Assembly (NCBI GenBank): GCA_001303245.1
Contig: LJNS01000021.1
Location: forward strand, 1-58,452
Direction of reading: 5' to 3'
Length of the DNA: 58,452 nucleotides
DNA from: Gammaproteobacteria bacterium SG8_30
Lineage (GTDB): Bacteria > Pseudomonadota > Gammaproteobacteria > Steroidobacterales > Steroidobacteraceae
The notes beneath the pieces are model-generated. The model did not search any database and was not told where the DNA came from. It was given only the letters and a program-made list of their open reading frames with translations. The translations under genes were made by a program, and so were the position numbers. Below, piece after piece: positions 44,381-52,484 of the stretch; position 1 is the stretch's first letter; each line of letters opens with the position of its first letter.

Positions 44381-47080
44381 ATGTTGCGCCGAAACTGTGA
44401 TCGCGTCTGCGAAATGCCCGGTGCGGGGAGCGTCCCGGCGGCGACCACCGCGGACGTTGCGACGGGCATCACGTTTCCTGCAATCGCTTGCGCCGCGATG
44501 ATGGCCGTCTTGCTCGCCGGTTGCACGAGCGGCGGCGAGGGCGGCATCAACATCGGCGACTCGCAGTCGCCCGATCCGGTGGTGCTGGACATTCCCATCG
44601 CGTACGTGAAGCGCCCGCTGCCTTCCGAGGACGAGGACGTCCGCGAGCTGCGCAGCTTCGAGCCGGGCGCCGACGTCTGGCTGCGTGACCGTGCCGCACC
44701 TGCTGCGGCGGAACGTAACCTGACCTTCGGCCTGACGAACGGCGAGTGGGACGTGCGCGACCTCGACGTCTCCTTCGACGGACGGCGCCTGCTGTTCTCC
44801 ATGCGCGCGCCCGCAGTGGACGGCGCGCCCGAGAGCGAGCAGCCGACCTGGAACGTCTACGAATACGACCTCGACGGCGACCTGCTGAGGCGCGTAATCG
44901 CGTCGGACCTCGTGGCGGAGGAAGGGCACGACGTCGCCCCGCACTACCTGCCCGATGGCAGGATCGTCTTTTCCTCCACGCGCCAGCGGCAGTCGCGCGC
45001 CATCCTCATCGACGAGGGCAAGCCGCAGTTCGCCGCGTTGGACGAGGACCGGAACGAGTGGGCCTTCGTGCTGCACGTCATGAACGAGGACGGCTCGGGT
45101 ATCCGGCAGATCTCCTTCAACCAGAGCCACGATCTCGATCCCTCGGTCATGCCCGACGGACGCATCGTGTTCTCGCGCTGGGAAAACGCCTCGGGAAGCT
45201 CGATCCACCTCTACAGCGTCAACCCGGACGGCAGCCGGCTGGAACTGCTCTACGGCGCAAACAGCCATGACACCGGCAGCGAGGACTCCACGGTGCAGTT
45301 CCTCGAGCCCCGGGCACGAGCCGACGGACAGGTCGTGAGCCTCATCCGGCCCTTCGACGGCACCGATGCAGGCGGAGATGCCGTCCTGATCGACACCGCG
45401 ACCTACGTGGAAAATTCGCAGGCGACGCTTGCCAGCGCCGGGCTCGCGGGTCCGGCACAACGCAAGCTGACCGCGAACGACGTGCGCACGGTGCCGGGTC
45501 CCTCGCCCGGTGGGCGATACGCCGCCGTCTACCCGCTCTGGGACGGCACGGACCGGCTGCTCACGAGCTGGTCCGTCTGCCGAGTGATCATCGACGGGCG
45601 CACGCAGCCGTGCAGCGCCGAGCGGCTCGCGGACCCGGCGGCGGCTCCCGCGCCGCCGCTCTACGGCATCTTCGTGTGGGACCCCCGCGACGGGACCCAG
45701 CGACCGGTGTTCGGGCCGGAGGAAGGCTCGATGTTCACCGACGTCGTGGCGCTGGCGCCGCGCGACCCGCGGCCGCCCGTCATCCTCGACGCGGTGCCGG
45801 GCCTCGATTTCGATCCGGACCTCGCGGCCGACAACGTCGGCATCCTGCACATCCGCAGCGTCTACGACGTGGACGGCGAGGACACCGCACCCTCGGGCAT
45901 CACGGCGCTGCGGGACCCGGCCCAGGTCACGGCGGACGAGCGCCCGGCTAGGTTCGTGCGCATCGAGAAGGCAGTCGGCCTTCCCGACGACGAGGTCCGC
46001 GACTTCCGCGGTTCGGCCTTCGGCGTCGCGGGCCGCCGCGGCATGCGGGAGATCCTGGGCTACGCGCCGGTCGAGCCGGACGGGTCCGTGAAGATCAGGC
46101 TTCCGGCCGACGTTCCTTTCGGCATCACGGTCCTCGACCGCAATGGCCGGCGCATCTCGCCACGACATCTCAACTGGCTGCAGCTGCGCGCCGGGGAGAC
46201 GCTCACCTGCAACGGCTGCCACGTTCCCGCGGCGGCGCAGCCCGCGGATGCGCCGCCGGTGTCGCATGGACGCAGCGGGCTGTTCGCTGCCGCGAACCCG
46301 GGCGCGCCGACGACCGGGCAGCCTTTCCCGAACACCGACCCGGCGCTGTTCGCCGACCAGGGCGAAACCATGGCGGAGACCCGATCCCGCATCAGCTGCC
46401 AGGCCGACTGTGCGGCGATGATCCCCTCGGTCGACGTCGAGTTCGAGGATGTGTGGACGGATCCGGCCGCGGCGGGCCGCGATCCCGACCCGTCCTACGC
46501 CCTCCGCTACGCAGACCTGCAGACGCCGGCTCCGGTGCGCGCCGACTGCCAGCAGCGGTGGTCCGCACTGTGCCGCATCGTCATTCACTACCCCGATCAC
46601 ATCCAGCCGCTGTGGGAGGTCCCGCGCCTGGTGCTCGCCGACGATGGCGTGACGGTACTGCAGGACAGGACCTGCCTCTCCTGTCACAGCCCGGTGGATG
46701 CCGCCGGCGCCGTGCGCGTGCCCGCCGGCCAGCTCGACCTGCGGAGAGAGCCGTCGCCCGAGCAGGCGGATCACTTCGTCTCCTACCGTGAGCTCTTGTT
46801 CACGGACAACGCGCAGGCGGTTAACATGGGCGCGCTGCAAGATGTCCTGGTGCCGGGCCCGCCGGATCCCGTGACCGGCGAGCCGACGTTCGTAGCCGTG
46901 GAGGTTCCCCCTTCCATGAGCGGCAACGGCGCGCTGGCGTCGGAGCGCTTCTTCAGCCGGTTTGACGCGGGCGGCACCCATGTGGGCTTCCTTTCGGGTG
47001 CGGAACTGCGGCTCATCGCCGAATGGCTGGACATCGGTGGGCAGTATTACAACGACCCGTTCGCGGCCCCGGCGGACTGA
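44381..47080 (+). CDS. HzsA-like lipoprotein with two haem-c motifs
   Basis: This 899-residue protein has a lipobox (MMAVLLAGCTSGG), a TolB/PD40-type beta-propeller in the first half (repeats such as DVAPHYLPDGRIVFSSTR and DLDPSVMPDGRIVFSRWE), and two haem-c sites, CNGCH (about 610-614) and CLSCH (about 765-769). Propeller plus C-terminal haem domain is the layout of the hydrazine-synthase alpha-subunit-like (HzsA-related) family. No other hydrazine-synthase subunit is present, so anammox chemistry is not implied. The ATG at 44381 gives a long n-region; starts nearer the lipobox are possible. It heads the rightward operon. Confidence 0.8.
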   Translation: MLRRNCDRVCEMPGAGSVPAATTADVATGITFPAIACAAMMAVLLAGCTSGGEGGINIGDSQSPDPVVLDIPIAYVKRPLPSEDEDVRELRSFEPGADVWLRDRAAPAAAERNLTFGLTNGEWDVRDLDVSFDGRRLLFSMRAPAVDGAPESEQPTWNVYEYDLDGDLLRRVIASDLVAEEGHDVAPHYLPDGRIVFSSTRQRQSRAILIDEGKPQFAALDEDRNEWAFVLHVMNEDGSGIRQISFNQSHDLDPSVMPDGRIVFSRWENASGSSIHLYSVNPDGSRLELLYGANSHDTGSEDSTVQFLEPRARADGQVVSLIRPFDGTDAGGDAVLIDTATYVENSQATLASAGLAGPAQRKLTANDVRTVPGPSPGGRYAAVYPLWDGTDRLLTSWSVCRVIIDGRTQPCSAERLADPAAAPAPPLYGIFVWDPRDGTQRPVFGPEEGSMFTDVVALAPRDPRPPVILDAVPGLDFDPDLAADNVGILHIRSVYDVDGEDTAPSGITALRDPAQVTADERPARFVRIEKAVGLPDDEVRDFRGSAFGVAGRRGMREILGYAPVEPDGSVKIRLPADVPFGITVLDRNGRRISPRHLNWLQLRAGETLTCNGCHVPAAAQPADAPPVSHGRSGLFAAANPGAPTTGQPFPNTDPALFADQGETMAETRSRISCQADCAAMIPSVDVEFEDVWTDPAAAGRDPDPSYALRYADLQTPAPVRADCQQRWSALCRIVIHYPDHIQPLWEVPRLVLADDGVTVLQDRTCLSCHSPVDAAGAVRVPAGQLDLRREPSPEQADHFVSYRELLFTDNAQAVNMGALQDVLVPGPPDPVTGEPTFVAVEVPPSMSGNGALASERFFSRFDAGGTHVGFLSGAELRLIAEWLDIGGQYYNDPFAAPAD

Positions 47081-47084
47081 ACGC

Positions 47085-47822
47085 GTGCGACAGGCACTGC
47101 TCGCTCTGCTGCTGGCCGTGGCGCCGCTGGGCCCGGTCGCGGCCGACGATTCCCCGGTCACGGTCACCGTCGCCGACCCGTTCATCGAACTGCACACCGG
47201 CCCGGGGCGTGGCTACCCGGTCACCCACGTCGTGCCACGCGGCCAGCAGGTCCGGGTCCTGAAGCGACGCACCGACTGGTTCAAGGTGCGTGACGAACGG
47301 GATCGCGAGGGCTGGGTGCACATCTCCCAGATGACGGCCACGCTGACGCCGGCGGGCGTCGCCCTGCCGATCGACGATCCCTCTCGCGAACAGTTCGGCG
47401 AGCATCGGCGCGAGCTCGGCGTGCTGGGGGGTGACTTCGAGGGCGCCAACGTCATCGCCGCCTACGGCTCCTACGCACTGAACCCGCACCTCGCGGTGGA
47501 GCTGCGGATATCCCAGGTGCTCGGCAGCTTCTCCGACGGCCAGCTCGCGGGCATCGGGCTGGCGCACGTCGTCCGCCCGGACTGGCGTATCCAGCCGCTG
47601 GTCACGATCGGCACGGGAGTGTTGCGCATCCGCCCGAAAGCGTCGCTGGTCGACACCCCGGAACGCACCGACCAGACCGCGTGGGTGGGCATCGGCTTCA
47701 AGGCCTATCTTTCCCGCCGCTTCATCCTGCGCGGCGAGTACGACAAGTACGTGGTCTTCACGGATCGCGACGACAACGAGGAAGCAGACGAATGGAAGCT
47801 CGGTTTCGGATTCTTCTTCTGA
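47085..47822 (+). CDS. Outer-membrane protein with N-terminal SH3 domain
   Basis: This 245-residue protein has a signal peptide (RQALLALLLAVAPLGPVAAD), a bacterial SH3 domain (about 24-88; IELHTGPGRGYPVTHVVPRG, WVHISQM) that often binds peptidoglycan, and an eight-strand-type barrel ending in DEWKLGFGFFF. The GTG at 47085 follows the HzsA-like stop by 4 bp. It could tie an outer-membrane pore to the cell wall. Its end overlaps the next gene by 31 bp. Confidence 0.78.
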   Translation: MRQALLALLLAVAPLGPVAADDSPVTVTVADPFIELHTGPGRGYPVTHVVPRGQQVRVLKRRTDWFKVRDERDREGWVHISQMTATLTPAGVALPIDDPSREQFGEHRRELGVLGGDFEGANVIAAYGSYALNPHLAVELRISQVLGSFSDGQLAGIGLAHVVRPDWRIQPLVTIGTGVLRIRPKASLVDTPERTDQTAWVGIGFKAYLSRRFILRGEYDKYVVFTDRDDNEEADEWKLGFGFFF

Positions 47823-48466
47823 CGGGCCTCGTCGCCCTCGGCGGATGTGCCGGCCTGCGGGGCGACGAGACGCCCATGGAGGACGGCGAGACGGTGGCAG
47901 CAGCCGGCGACGACTCGGTGATCACTCCGGAGGTCGAGCGCCGCGAGGTCCGCCCGCCCAAGATCGACACGGAGAACTGGGAAGTCGGCGCCTACGCCGG
48001 GTCGCTGTCGGTGGAAGACTTCGAGGTCAACATCGTCTACGGCGCGCGCCTCGCGTACCACATCAGCGAGGACTTCTTCGCGGAGGCCCTCTATGGCACC
48101 GCCGACGCGGGGATCTCCAGCTACGAGCGGTTGTCGGGCAGCGCGCCGTTGCTGACCGATAGTGAGAGGAAGTTCAAGTACTGGAGCGTCGGCTTCGGGT
48201 GGAATGTCCTTCCCGGAGAGGTGTTCCTCGGCGGCACGCGCGCCTACAACAGCGCCGTGTACCTGACGGCCGGCGCCGGCAGCACGACCTTCGCCGGCGA
48301 CGACCGGTTCACGGTCACGCTCGGCGCCGGAGCGCGGGTACTGATCAAGGACTGGCTGGCGGCACACCTCGACGTCAGGGACCACATCCTCGAGGTGGAC
48401 GTCGTGGGCACCAACAAGCAGACGCACAACTTCGAGGCGACGGTCTCCCTGACGGGTTTCTTCTGA
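47792..48466 (+). CDS. Lipoprotein-type outer-membrane beta-barrel protein
   Basis: This 224-residue protein has a lipobox (TGLVALGGCAG), an acidic linker, and an OmpA-like small barrel with alternating strands ending SLTGFF. It resembles the upstream SH3-linked barrel in its C-terminal part and may be a paralogue. The ATG at 47792 lies within the preceding gene, giving translational coupling. A lipid-anchored barrel is unusual. It precedes tlpA by 19 bp. Confidence 0.75.
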   Translation: MEARFRILLLTGLVALGGCAGLRGDETPMEDGETVAAAGDDSVITPEVERREVRPPKIDTENWEVGAYAGSLSVEDFEVNIVYGARLAYHISEDFFAEALYGTADAGISSYERLSGSAPLLTDSERKFKYWSVGFGWNVLPGEVFLGGTRAYNSAVYLTAGAGSTTFAGDDRFTVTLGAGARVLIKDWLAAHLDVRDHILEVDVVGTNKQTHNFEATVSLTGFF

Positions 48467-48485
48467 GCAACCGGAGGACCTGGCC

Positions 48486-49001
48486 ATGCTCGCAGGACGC
48501 ATCATCACCGCCGCCGCCGTCGCCATCGCCATGGCGCTCCCGGGCACCCTGCCCGCCCTCGCCGGACAGTCGGGCAAGGAGCCGGCCCCCGACTTCACGC
48601 TGCCGACCCGCGATGGCGGCACCGTCAGCTTGCAGGAACTGCGAGGCCAGGTCGTCATGATCAACTTCTGGGCGAGCTGGTGCGGCCCCTGCAGGCAGGA
48701 ATTTCCCGTGCTCGACGAGATGTACCGCAAGTACCGGCCGATGGGTTTCACGCTTGTCGGGATCAACGTCGAAACCGAGACCGCCGACGCCGAGAGGTTC
48801 CTCGCGAAGACTCCGATCTCGTTCCCCATCGCCTGGGACCGCGCCAACGACGTGAGCGGTGCCTACGGCGTGTCCGCCATGCCGACCACGCTGATCGTGG
48901 ACCGCAAGGGCAACGTCCGATGGCTCCACCGGGCCTACAAGCCAGGCGACGAGAACGAGTACCTGAACCAGGTGCGCGCCATGCTGCGCGAGGTGCCATG
49001 A
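48486..49001 (+). CDS. TlpA-like periplasmic thioredoxin
   Basis: This 171-residue protein has a signal peptide (to ALA, about residue 26) and a thioredoxin fold with NFWASWCGPCRQEF (Cys66-Cys69) and the cis-proline segment AMPTTLIVD. It is the usual TlpA/ResA type that reduces disulfides, for example in apocytochrome c. It is the second thioredoxin of the envelope cluster; the other has CGGC. Its TGA overlaps the ATG of the DUF4266 gene. Confidence 0.9.
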   Translation: MLAGRIITAAAVAIAMALPGTLPALAGQSGKEPAPDFTLPTRDGGTVSLQELRGQVVMINFWASWCGPCRQEFPVLDEMYRKYRPMGFTLVGINVETETADAERFLAKTPISFPIAWDRANDVSGAYGVSAMPTTLIVDRKGNVRWLHRAYKPGDENEYLNQVRAMLREVP

Positions 49002-49225
49002 CCTTCGTGCGTGCAAGCCTGCTGCTGGTCTTCGGCCTCGCGGCCGCAGGTTGCGGCCGGGTCGAGCCCTGGGTCAAGCCCTACGAGCGCGAACGGCTCG
49101 CCGACCCGATCATGTCCTGGGATCGTGATCCGGTTTCCTCGTCCTACATGCGGCACGTCTACGAGTCCCGCGAGGGCTCCCGTGGCGCCCTTGGCGGCGC
49201 CGGCGGCGGCTGCGGCTGCAACTGA
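48998..49225 (+). CDS. DUF4266-type small lipoprotein
   Basis: This 75-residue protein has a lipobox (LVFGLAAAGCGR), the motif VEPWVKPYERERLADPIM that marks the DUF4266 family, and a Gly/Cys-rich end (GGAGGGCGCN). DUF4266 genes typically sit between a thioredoxin and a DUF3570 gene near apbE, as here. The function is unknown. It overlaps tlpA (ATGA) and is 3 bp from the DUF3570 gene. Confidence 0.85.
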   Translation: MTFVRASLLLVFGLAAAGCGRVEPWVKPYERERLADPIMSWDRDPVSSSYMRHVYESREGSRGALGGAGGGCGCN

Positions 49226-49228
49226 GCC

Positions 49229-50368
49229 ATGGGCATGCGCAGCCGCCCTGCCCTGTCGGTCCTGGCGCTGCTGGCCTTCGCGCCGGCGGTGGCCGGCGTG
49301 CTCGAGGACGACCGCGCAGACGTCATGTACCACCGCTACGACGGGGGCGGCGTGACCATCGACGGACCTTCCGTGCTGGTTCGCAAGAAGTTCGAGGAGA
49401 AATACGCAGTCAGCGCCGCCTACTACGTCGACATGGTCTCGAGCGCCTCGATCGACGTCGTCACGACCGCCAGTCCGTACACCGAGCAGCGTGACGAGTA
49501 CGGGCTCGATTTCGAGTACCTGAGGGGCAAGATCACCTACCGCGCCGGTTTTGCCAACAGCGAGGAGAACGACTACGAGGCGAACACGGCACGGGTCTCC
49601 ATCAGCCAGGACATGTTCGGTGACCTGACGACGGTCTCGCTGGCCTTTGCACGCGGCTGGGATACGGTCCGGCGCCGCGGTGACGACACCTTCGAGGACC
49701 GCGTCGACCGGCGCGTGTACGGCGTCGACGTCAGCCAGGTGGCGACCAAGGATCTCGTCCTCGGCCTGTCCTGGGAAACGGTCACCGAGGAGGGGTTCCT
49801 CAACAATCCGTACCGCTCCGTGCGGTATCTCGATGCCGGCTCGGCGCTTGGCTACGCCTACGAGCCCGAGAGGTACCCGCGCACGCGGACCGGAAACGCG
49901 GTCTCAGTGCGCGGCCGCTACTTCCTTCCCTACCGCGCGGCACTGCAGGGCGCGTACCGGTTCTACACGGACACGTGGGGCATTCGCGGACACACCGGCG
50001 AGGTCAGCTACACGCACCCGTGGCGGGACAAGTGGATCTTCGACGTTCGCTACCGCTACTACAGCCAGAACGCGGCCGACTTCTACTCGGACCTGTTTCC
50101 CAGACAGGACTTCCAGAATTTCCTGGCACGGGACAAGGAACTCGCGACGATGACGAGCCACTCGCTGGGGGCAAGCGCCAGCTATGCGTTCCGGGTGCCC
50201 TGGCTGCGGTTCTTCCAGAAGAGCACGCTGACCTTCAAGTACGACCACATTCTCTTCGGCTATGACGACTTCCGCGATCTGCGGGTCACGGGCGTCGAGC
50301 CGGGTACCGAACCGCTCTACGACTTCGATGCCAACGTCATCCAGCTCTTCTTCTCCGGCTGGTTCTAG
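49229..50368 (+). CDS. DUF3570-type outer-membrane beta-barrel protein
   Basis: This 379-residue protein has a signal peptide (PALSVLALLAFAPAVAGV), the DUF3570-like start DDRADVMYHRYDGGGVTIDG, and many alternating amphipathic strands ending in IQLFFSGWF, as expected for an integral outer-membrane barrel. Its stop codon TAG shares its G with the palindromic repeat that follows. It is the last gene of the rightward envelope run and probably works with the DUF4266 lipoprotein and ApbE. Confidence 0.85.
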   Translation: MGMRSRPALSVLALLAFAPAVAGVLEDDRADVMYHRYDGGGVTIDGPSVLVRKKFEEKYAVSAAYYVDMVSSASIDVVTTASPYTEQRDEYGLDFEYLRGKITYRAGFANSEENDYEANTARVSISQDMFGDLTTVSLAFARGWDTVRRRGDDTFEDRVDRRVYGVDVSQVATKDLVLGLSWETVTEEGFLNNPYRSVRYLDAGSALGYAYEPERYPRTRTGNAVSVRGRYFLPYRAALQGAYRFYTDTWGIRGHTGEVSYTHPWRDKWIFDVRYRYYSQNAADFYSDLFPRQDFQNFLARDKELATMTSHSLGASASYAFRVPWLRFFQKSTLTFKYDHILFGYDDFRDLRVTGVEPGTEPLYDFDANVIQLFFSGWF

Positions 50369-50492
50369 GGGACATTCCTATTTTCCTTTTTCTCCTAAGC
50401 TATTGAATATGCAGTAGATCCTCTGATTCTTCCCACCGCGCCGTCATGTCGAATCAAGGACTTACGCGAAAAAGGAAAATAGGAATGTCCCC
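50368..50492. repeat. AT-rich palindromic repeat element, copy 2 (REP/MITE-like)
   Basis: The left arm GGGGACATTCCTATTTTCC is matched by its reverse complement ending at 50492. The arms match the element at 4208-4298; both have AAG(T/C)(C/T)ATTG just inside the left arm and CTTAC near the right arm, but the inner part is longer here. It sits between the convergent DUF3570 and apbE genes and touches both stop codons, so it may act as a shared terminator. Confidence 0.85.
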
Positions 50493-50494
50493 AA

Positions 50495-51469
50495 TTACGG
50501 TGGGGTGAGGCCGGAGGAGTACAGCACCTTGCCGTCGCTGCGCACGAGCACGGCATCGAGGTCGGGAAGCTCCTCGATCAGTGCAAGGCCGCGCTCGGGT
50601 CCCAGGACGAACACGCTGGTGGATATCGCGTCCGTCTCGGTCGCGTTCGGCCCGATGATCGTCACCGACCGCAGGCCGCCTGCACTGCGTCCCGTGCTGG
50701 GGTTGATGATGTGGTGGTAGCGCTCGCCGTCCTCGTCGAAGTAGCGCTCGTAGTCACCGGAGGTCGAGATCGCCGCGTCCTCGAGCGGAATGCGGGCAAT
50801 GAAACGTTGCGGGTCGTCCGGATGCCGGATGGCGACCACCCAGGGCCGTCCGAAGCGATCGCCCAGGATCCGGCTGTCGCCGCCGGCGGTCACGCTCGCA
50901 TGCCTGACGCCCCGCGCTGCGAGCAGCGCGACGGCCCGGTCCACGGCGTAGCCCTTGGCGATCCCGCCCAGGTCGATGCGCACACCCGGCTGTGTGAAAC
51001 GAACGGTCGAGGCCCCGAGGTCGACGATCACATGACGCCAGTCGACCGCTGCCAGGCCGGCCTCGATCTGCGCGTCGGTCGGGTGGCGGCGCTCGCGGAA
51101 GTCGTACAGGTAGCCGACGCTCGCGTAGGTGATATCGAAGGCGCCGCCGGTCCGCTCCGAGAAACCGGCCGCCTCGTCGATCAGGCCCGCGAGCTCGGGG
51201 TCGACCGCGACCGGACCTTCGGCCGCGTGCGCATTGATCCTCGAGAGCTGGCTCTCCGGCCTGTAATGGGACATCAGTCCATCGACCCGGTGCATCTCCT
51301 CCAGGACCGCCTCGGTCGCGGCGGCGGCCTCGCCCGGATCGTCGTGCCACAGCTCGACCGCGATCCTCGTGCCCATGATGGCCGCCTCGCGGTGGTGCCA
51401 CTCGGCCGCCGCGGGCATCGAAGCCAGCAGCAGCAGCGGCAGGGCTATCGACAGGACTTCGGACTTCAT
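50495..51469 (-). CDS. apbE: FAD:protein FMN transferase
   Basis: This 324-residue periplasmic enzyme attaches FMN covalently to Thr or Ser of target proteins. A signal peptide (IALPLLLLASMPAAAEW), GGAFDIT, VRIDLGGIAKGYAVDRA, TAGGDSRILGDR and the metal-binding TETDAISTSVFVLG are present, and the length is normal. It is convergent with the DUF3570 gene. I noticed no [S/T]GAT acceptor motif in the neighbouring envelope proteins, so the target is unknown. Confidence 0.92.
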   Translation of the reverse strand: MKSEVLSIALPLLLLASMPAAAEWHHREAAIMGTRIAVELWHDDPGEAAAATEAVLEEMHRVDGLMSHYRPESQLSRINAHAAEGPVAVDPELAGLIDEAAGFSERTGGAFDITYASVGYLYDFRERRHPTDAQIEAGLAAVDWRHVIVDLGASTVRFTQPGVRIDLGGIAKGYAVDRAVALLAARGVRHASVTAGGDSRILGDRFGRPWVVAIRHPDDPQRFIARIPLEDAAISTSGDYERYFDEDGERYHHIINPSTGRSAGGLRSVTIIGPNATETDAISTSVFVLGPERGLALIEELPDLDAVLVRSDGKVLYSSGLTPP

Positions 51470-51631
51470 CGCGGCACGTACTCCGAAGGGCAGATGATAG
51501 TCGGCCGCAAGGAGACGTGCTGCCCGTCCTGTCGTCGACGGGCTACACTACGTGCCGGAGCCGCGAGGGCGGAACTCGCGGGATCTTTTCGTGTCCCCTG
51601 GGCGGGGCCCAATCACGTCAAGGAAGCCGCC
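51470..51631. promoter_or_regulatory. Divergent gap between apbE and the SYLF-domain gene
   Basis: These 162 bp presumably hold two promoters. I see no strong -10/-35 pair and no copy of the palindromes described elsewhere. Confidence 0.3.
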
Positions 51632-52462
51632 ATGCGCAAGATCGCGCCCACCCTGCTGTTCTTCGTCGCGCTAGCCGGCATGCCGGCACAGGCCCAGGAA
51701 AAGGAACGCGAGCTGGAGCTGGTCCAGAAGTCGCTCACGGTGCTGAGCGAAATCCAGGCGATGCCCGACCTGCAGGTGCCGGACTGGCTGCTGGAAAAGG
51801 CCGAGGGCATAGCGATCCTGCCGGAGGTCGTCAAGGCCGGCGCGTTCATCGGCGGGCGCGGCGGCACGGGCGTCATGCTGACCCGCCATCGCGACGGCAG
51901 CTGGAGCAACCCGCTGTTCATCGGGATCGGTGCGGGCAGCATCGGATGGCAGTTCGGGGTCCAGACGGCCGACATCGTGCTCGTGTTCATGACCCGCAAG
52001 AGCATCGAGGGCATCGGCGACGGCAAGATCACCCTCGGCGGCGATGCCTCCGCAGTGGCCGGGCCGGTCGGCCGGTCGGCGACAGCCGCGACCAGCGTCA
52101 CGCTCGATGCTGAGATCTACTCCTACTCGCGCGCCCAGGGGCTTTTTGCCGGAGTCTCCCTCGAGGGGAGCGTGATCGCCATCCGGGACAAGGCGAACGA
52201 GCGCTTCTACGGCAAGCCCGGCGTGACGGCCTCGGAAGTCCTCGCGGCGGATGCGCCGCTCGCGCCCGAGCCTGCGCCGGCGCTCATCCGGGAGATCGAG
52301 CGCATCACTGCCCGGGGCGTCGAGGAGCCCGAAGCGGCTCCGGCCGCCCAGGAGTCCTCGACGTCCTCCGTCGCCGCGCCGGCCGGACAGGCCCCACCTC
52401 CCTCCCCGGGCACCCAGACCTTCCCGATGGCCGACCCGAACCCCGGCGCCGAGCCTCAGTGA
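51632..52462 (+). CDS. SYLF-domain (Ysc84-like) lipid-binding protein
   Basis: This 276-residue protein has a signal peptide (APTLLFFVALAGMPAQAQ), a SYLF/Ysc84 domain (about 45-195; AEGIAILPEVVKAGAFIGGR and GIGAGSIGWQFGVQTADIVL) and a low-complexity Pro/Ala tail. Bacterial members are secreted or outer-membrane-associated and bind lipids; their role is unclear. It is not clearly part of the envelope operons. It precedes the dehydrogenase gene by 22 bp on the same strand. Confidence 0.88.
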   Translation: MRKIAPTLLFFVALAGMPAQAQEKERELELVQKSLTVLSEIQAMPDLQVPDWLLEKAEGIAILPEVVKAGAFIGGRGGTGVMLTRHRDGSWSNPLFIGIGAGSIGWQFGVQTADIVLVFMTRKSIEGIGDGKITLGGDASAVAGPVGRSATAATSVTLDAEIYSYSRAQGLFAGVSLEGSVIAIRDKANERFYGKPGVTASEVLAADAPLAPEPAPALIREIERITARGVEEPEAAPAAQESSTSSVAAPAGQAPPPSPGTQTFPMADPNPGAEPQ

Positions 52463-52484
52463 CCGCGCCAGGAACCCTCTCGCC

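Noticed and set aside
44381-47080. Evidence for anammox (hydrazine synthase)
   Set aside because: Only an alpha-subunit-like propeller/haem protein is present. The beta and gamma subunits and hydrazine dehydrogenase are absent, and HzsA-related proteins are found in many other bacteria.
44210-47197. Leftward open frame extending the cytochrome c gene by about 1,000 codons
   Set aside because: The extension is antisense to the HzsA-like gene. A signal peptide with a ribosome-binding site at 44209 marks the true start.
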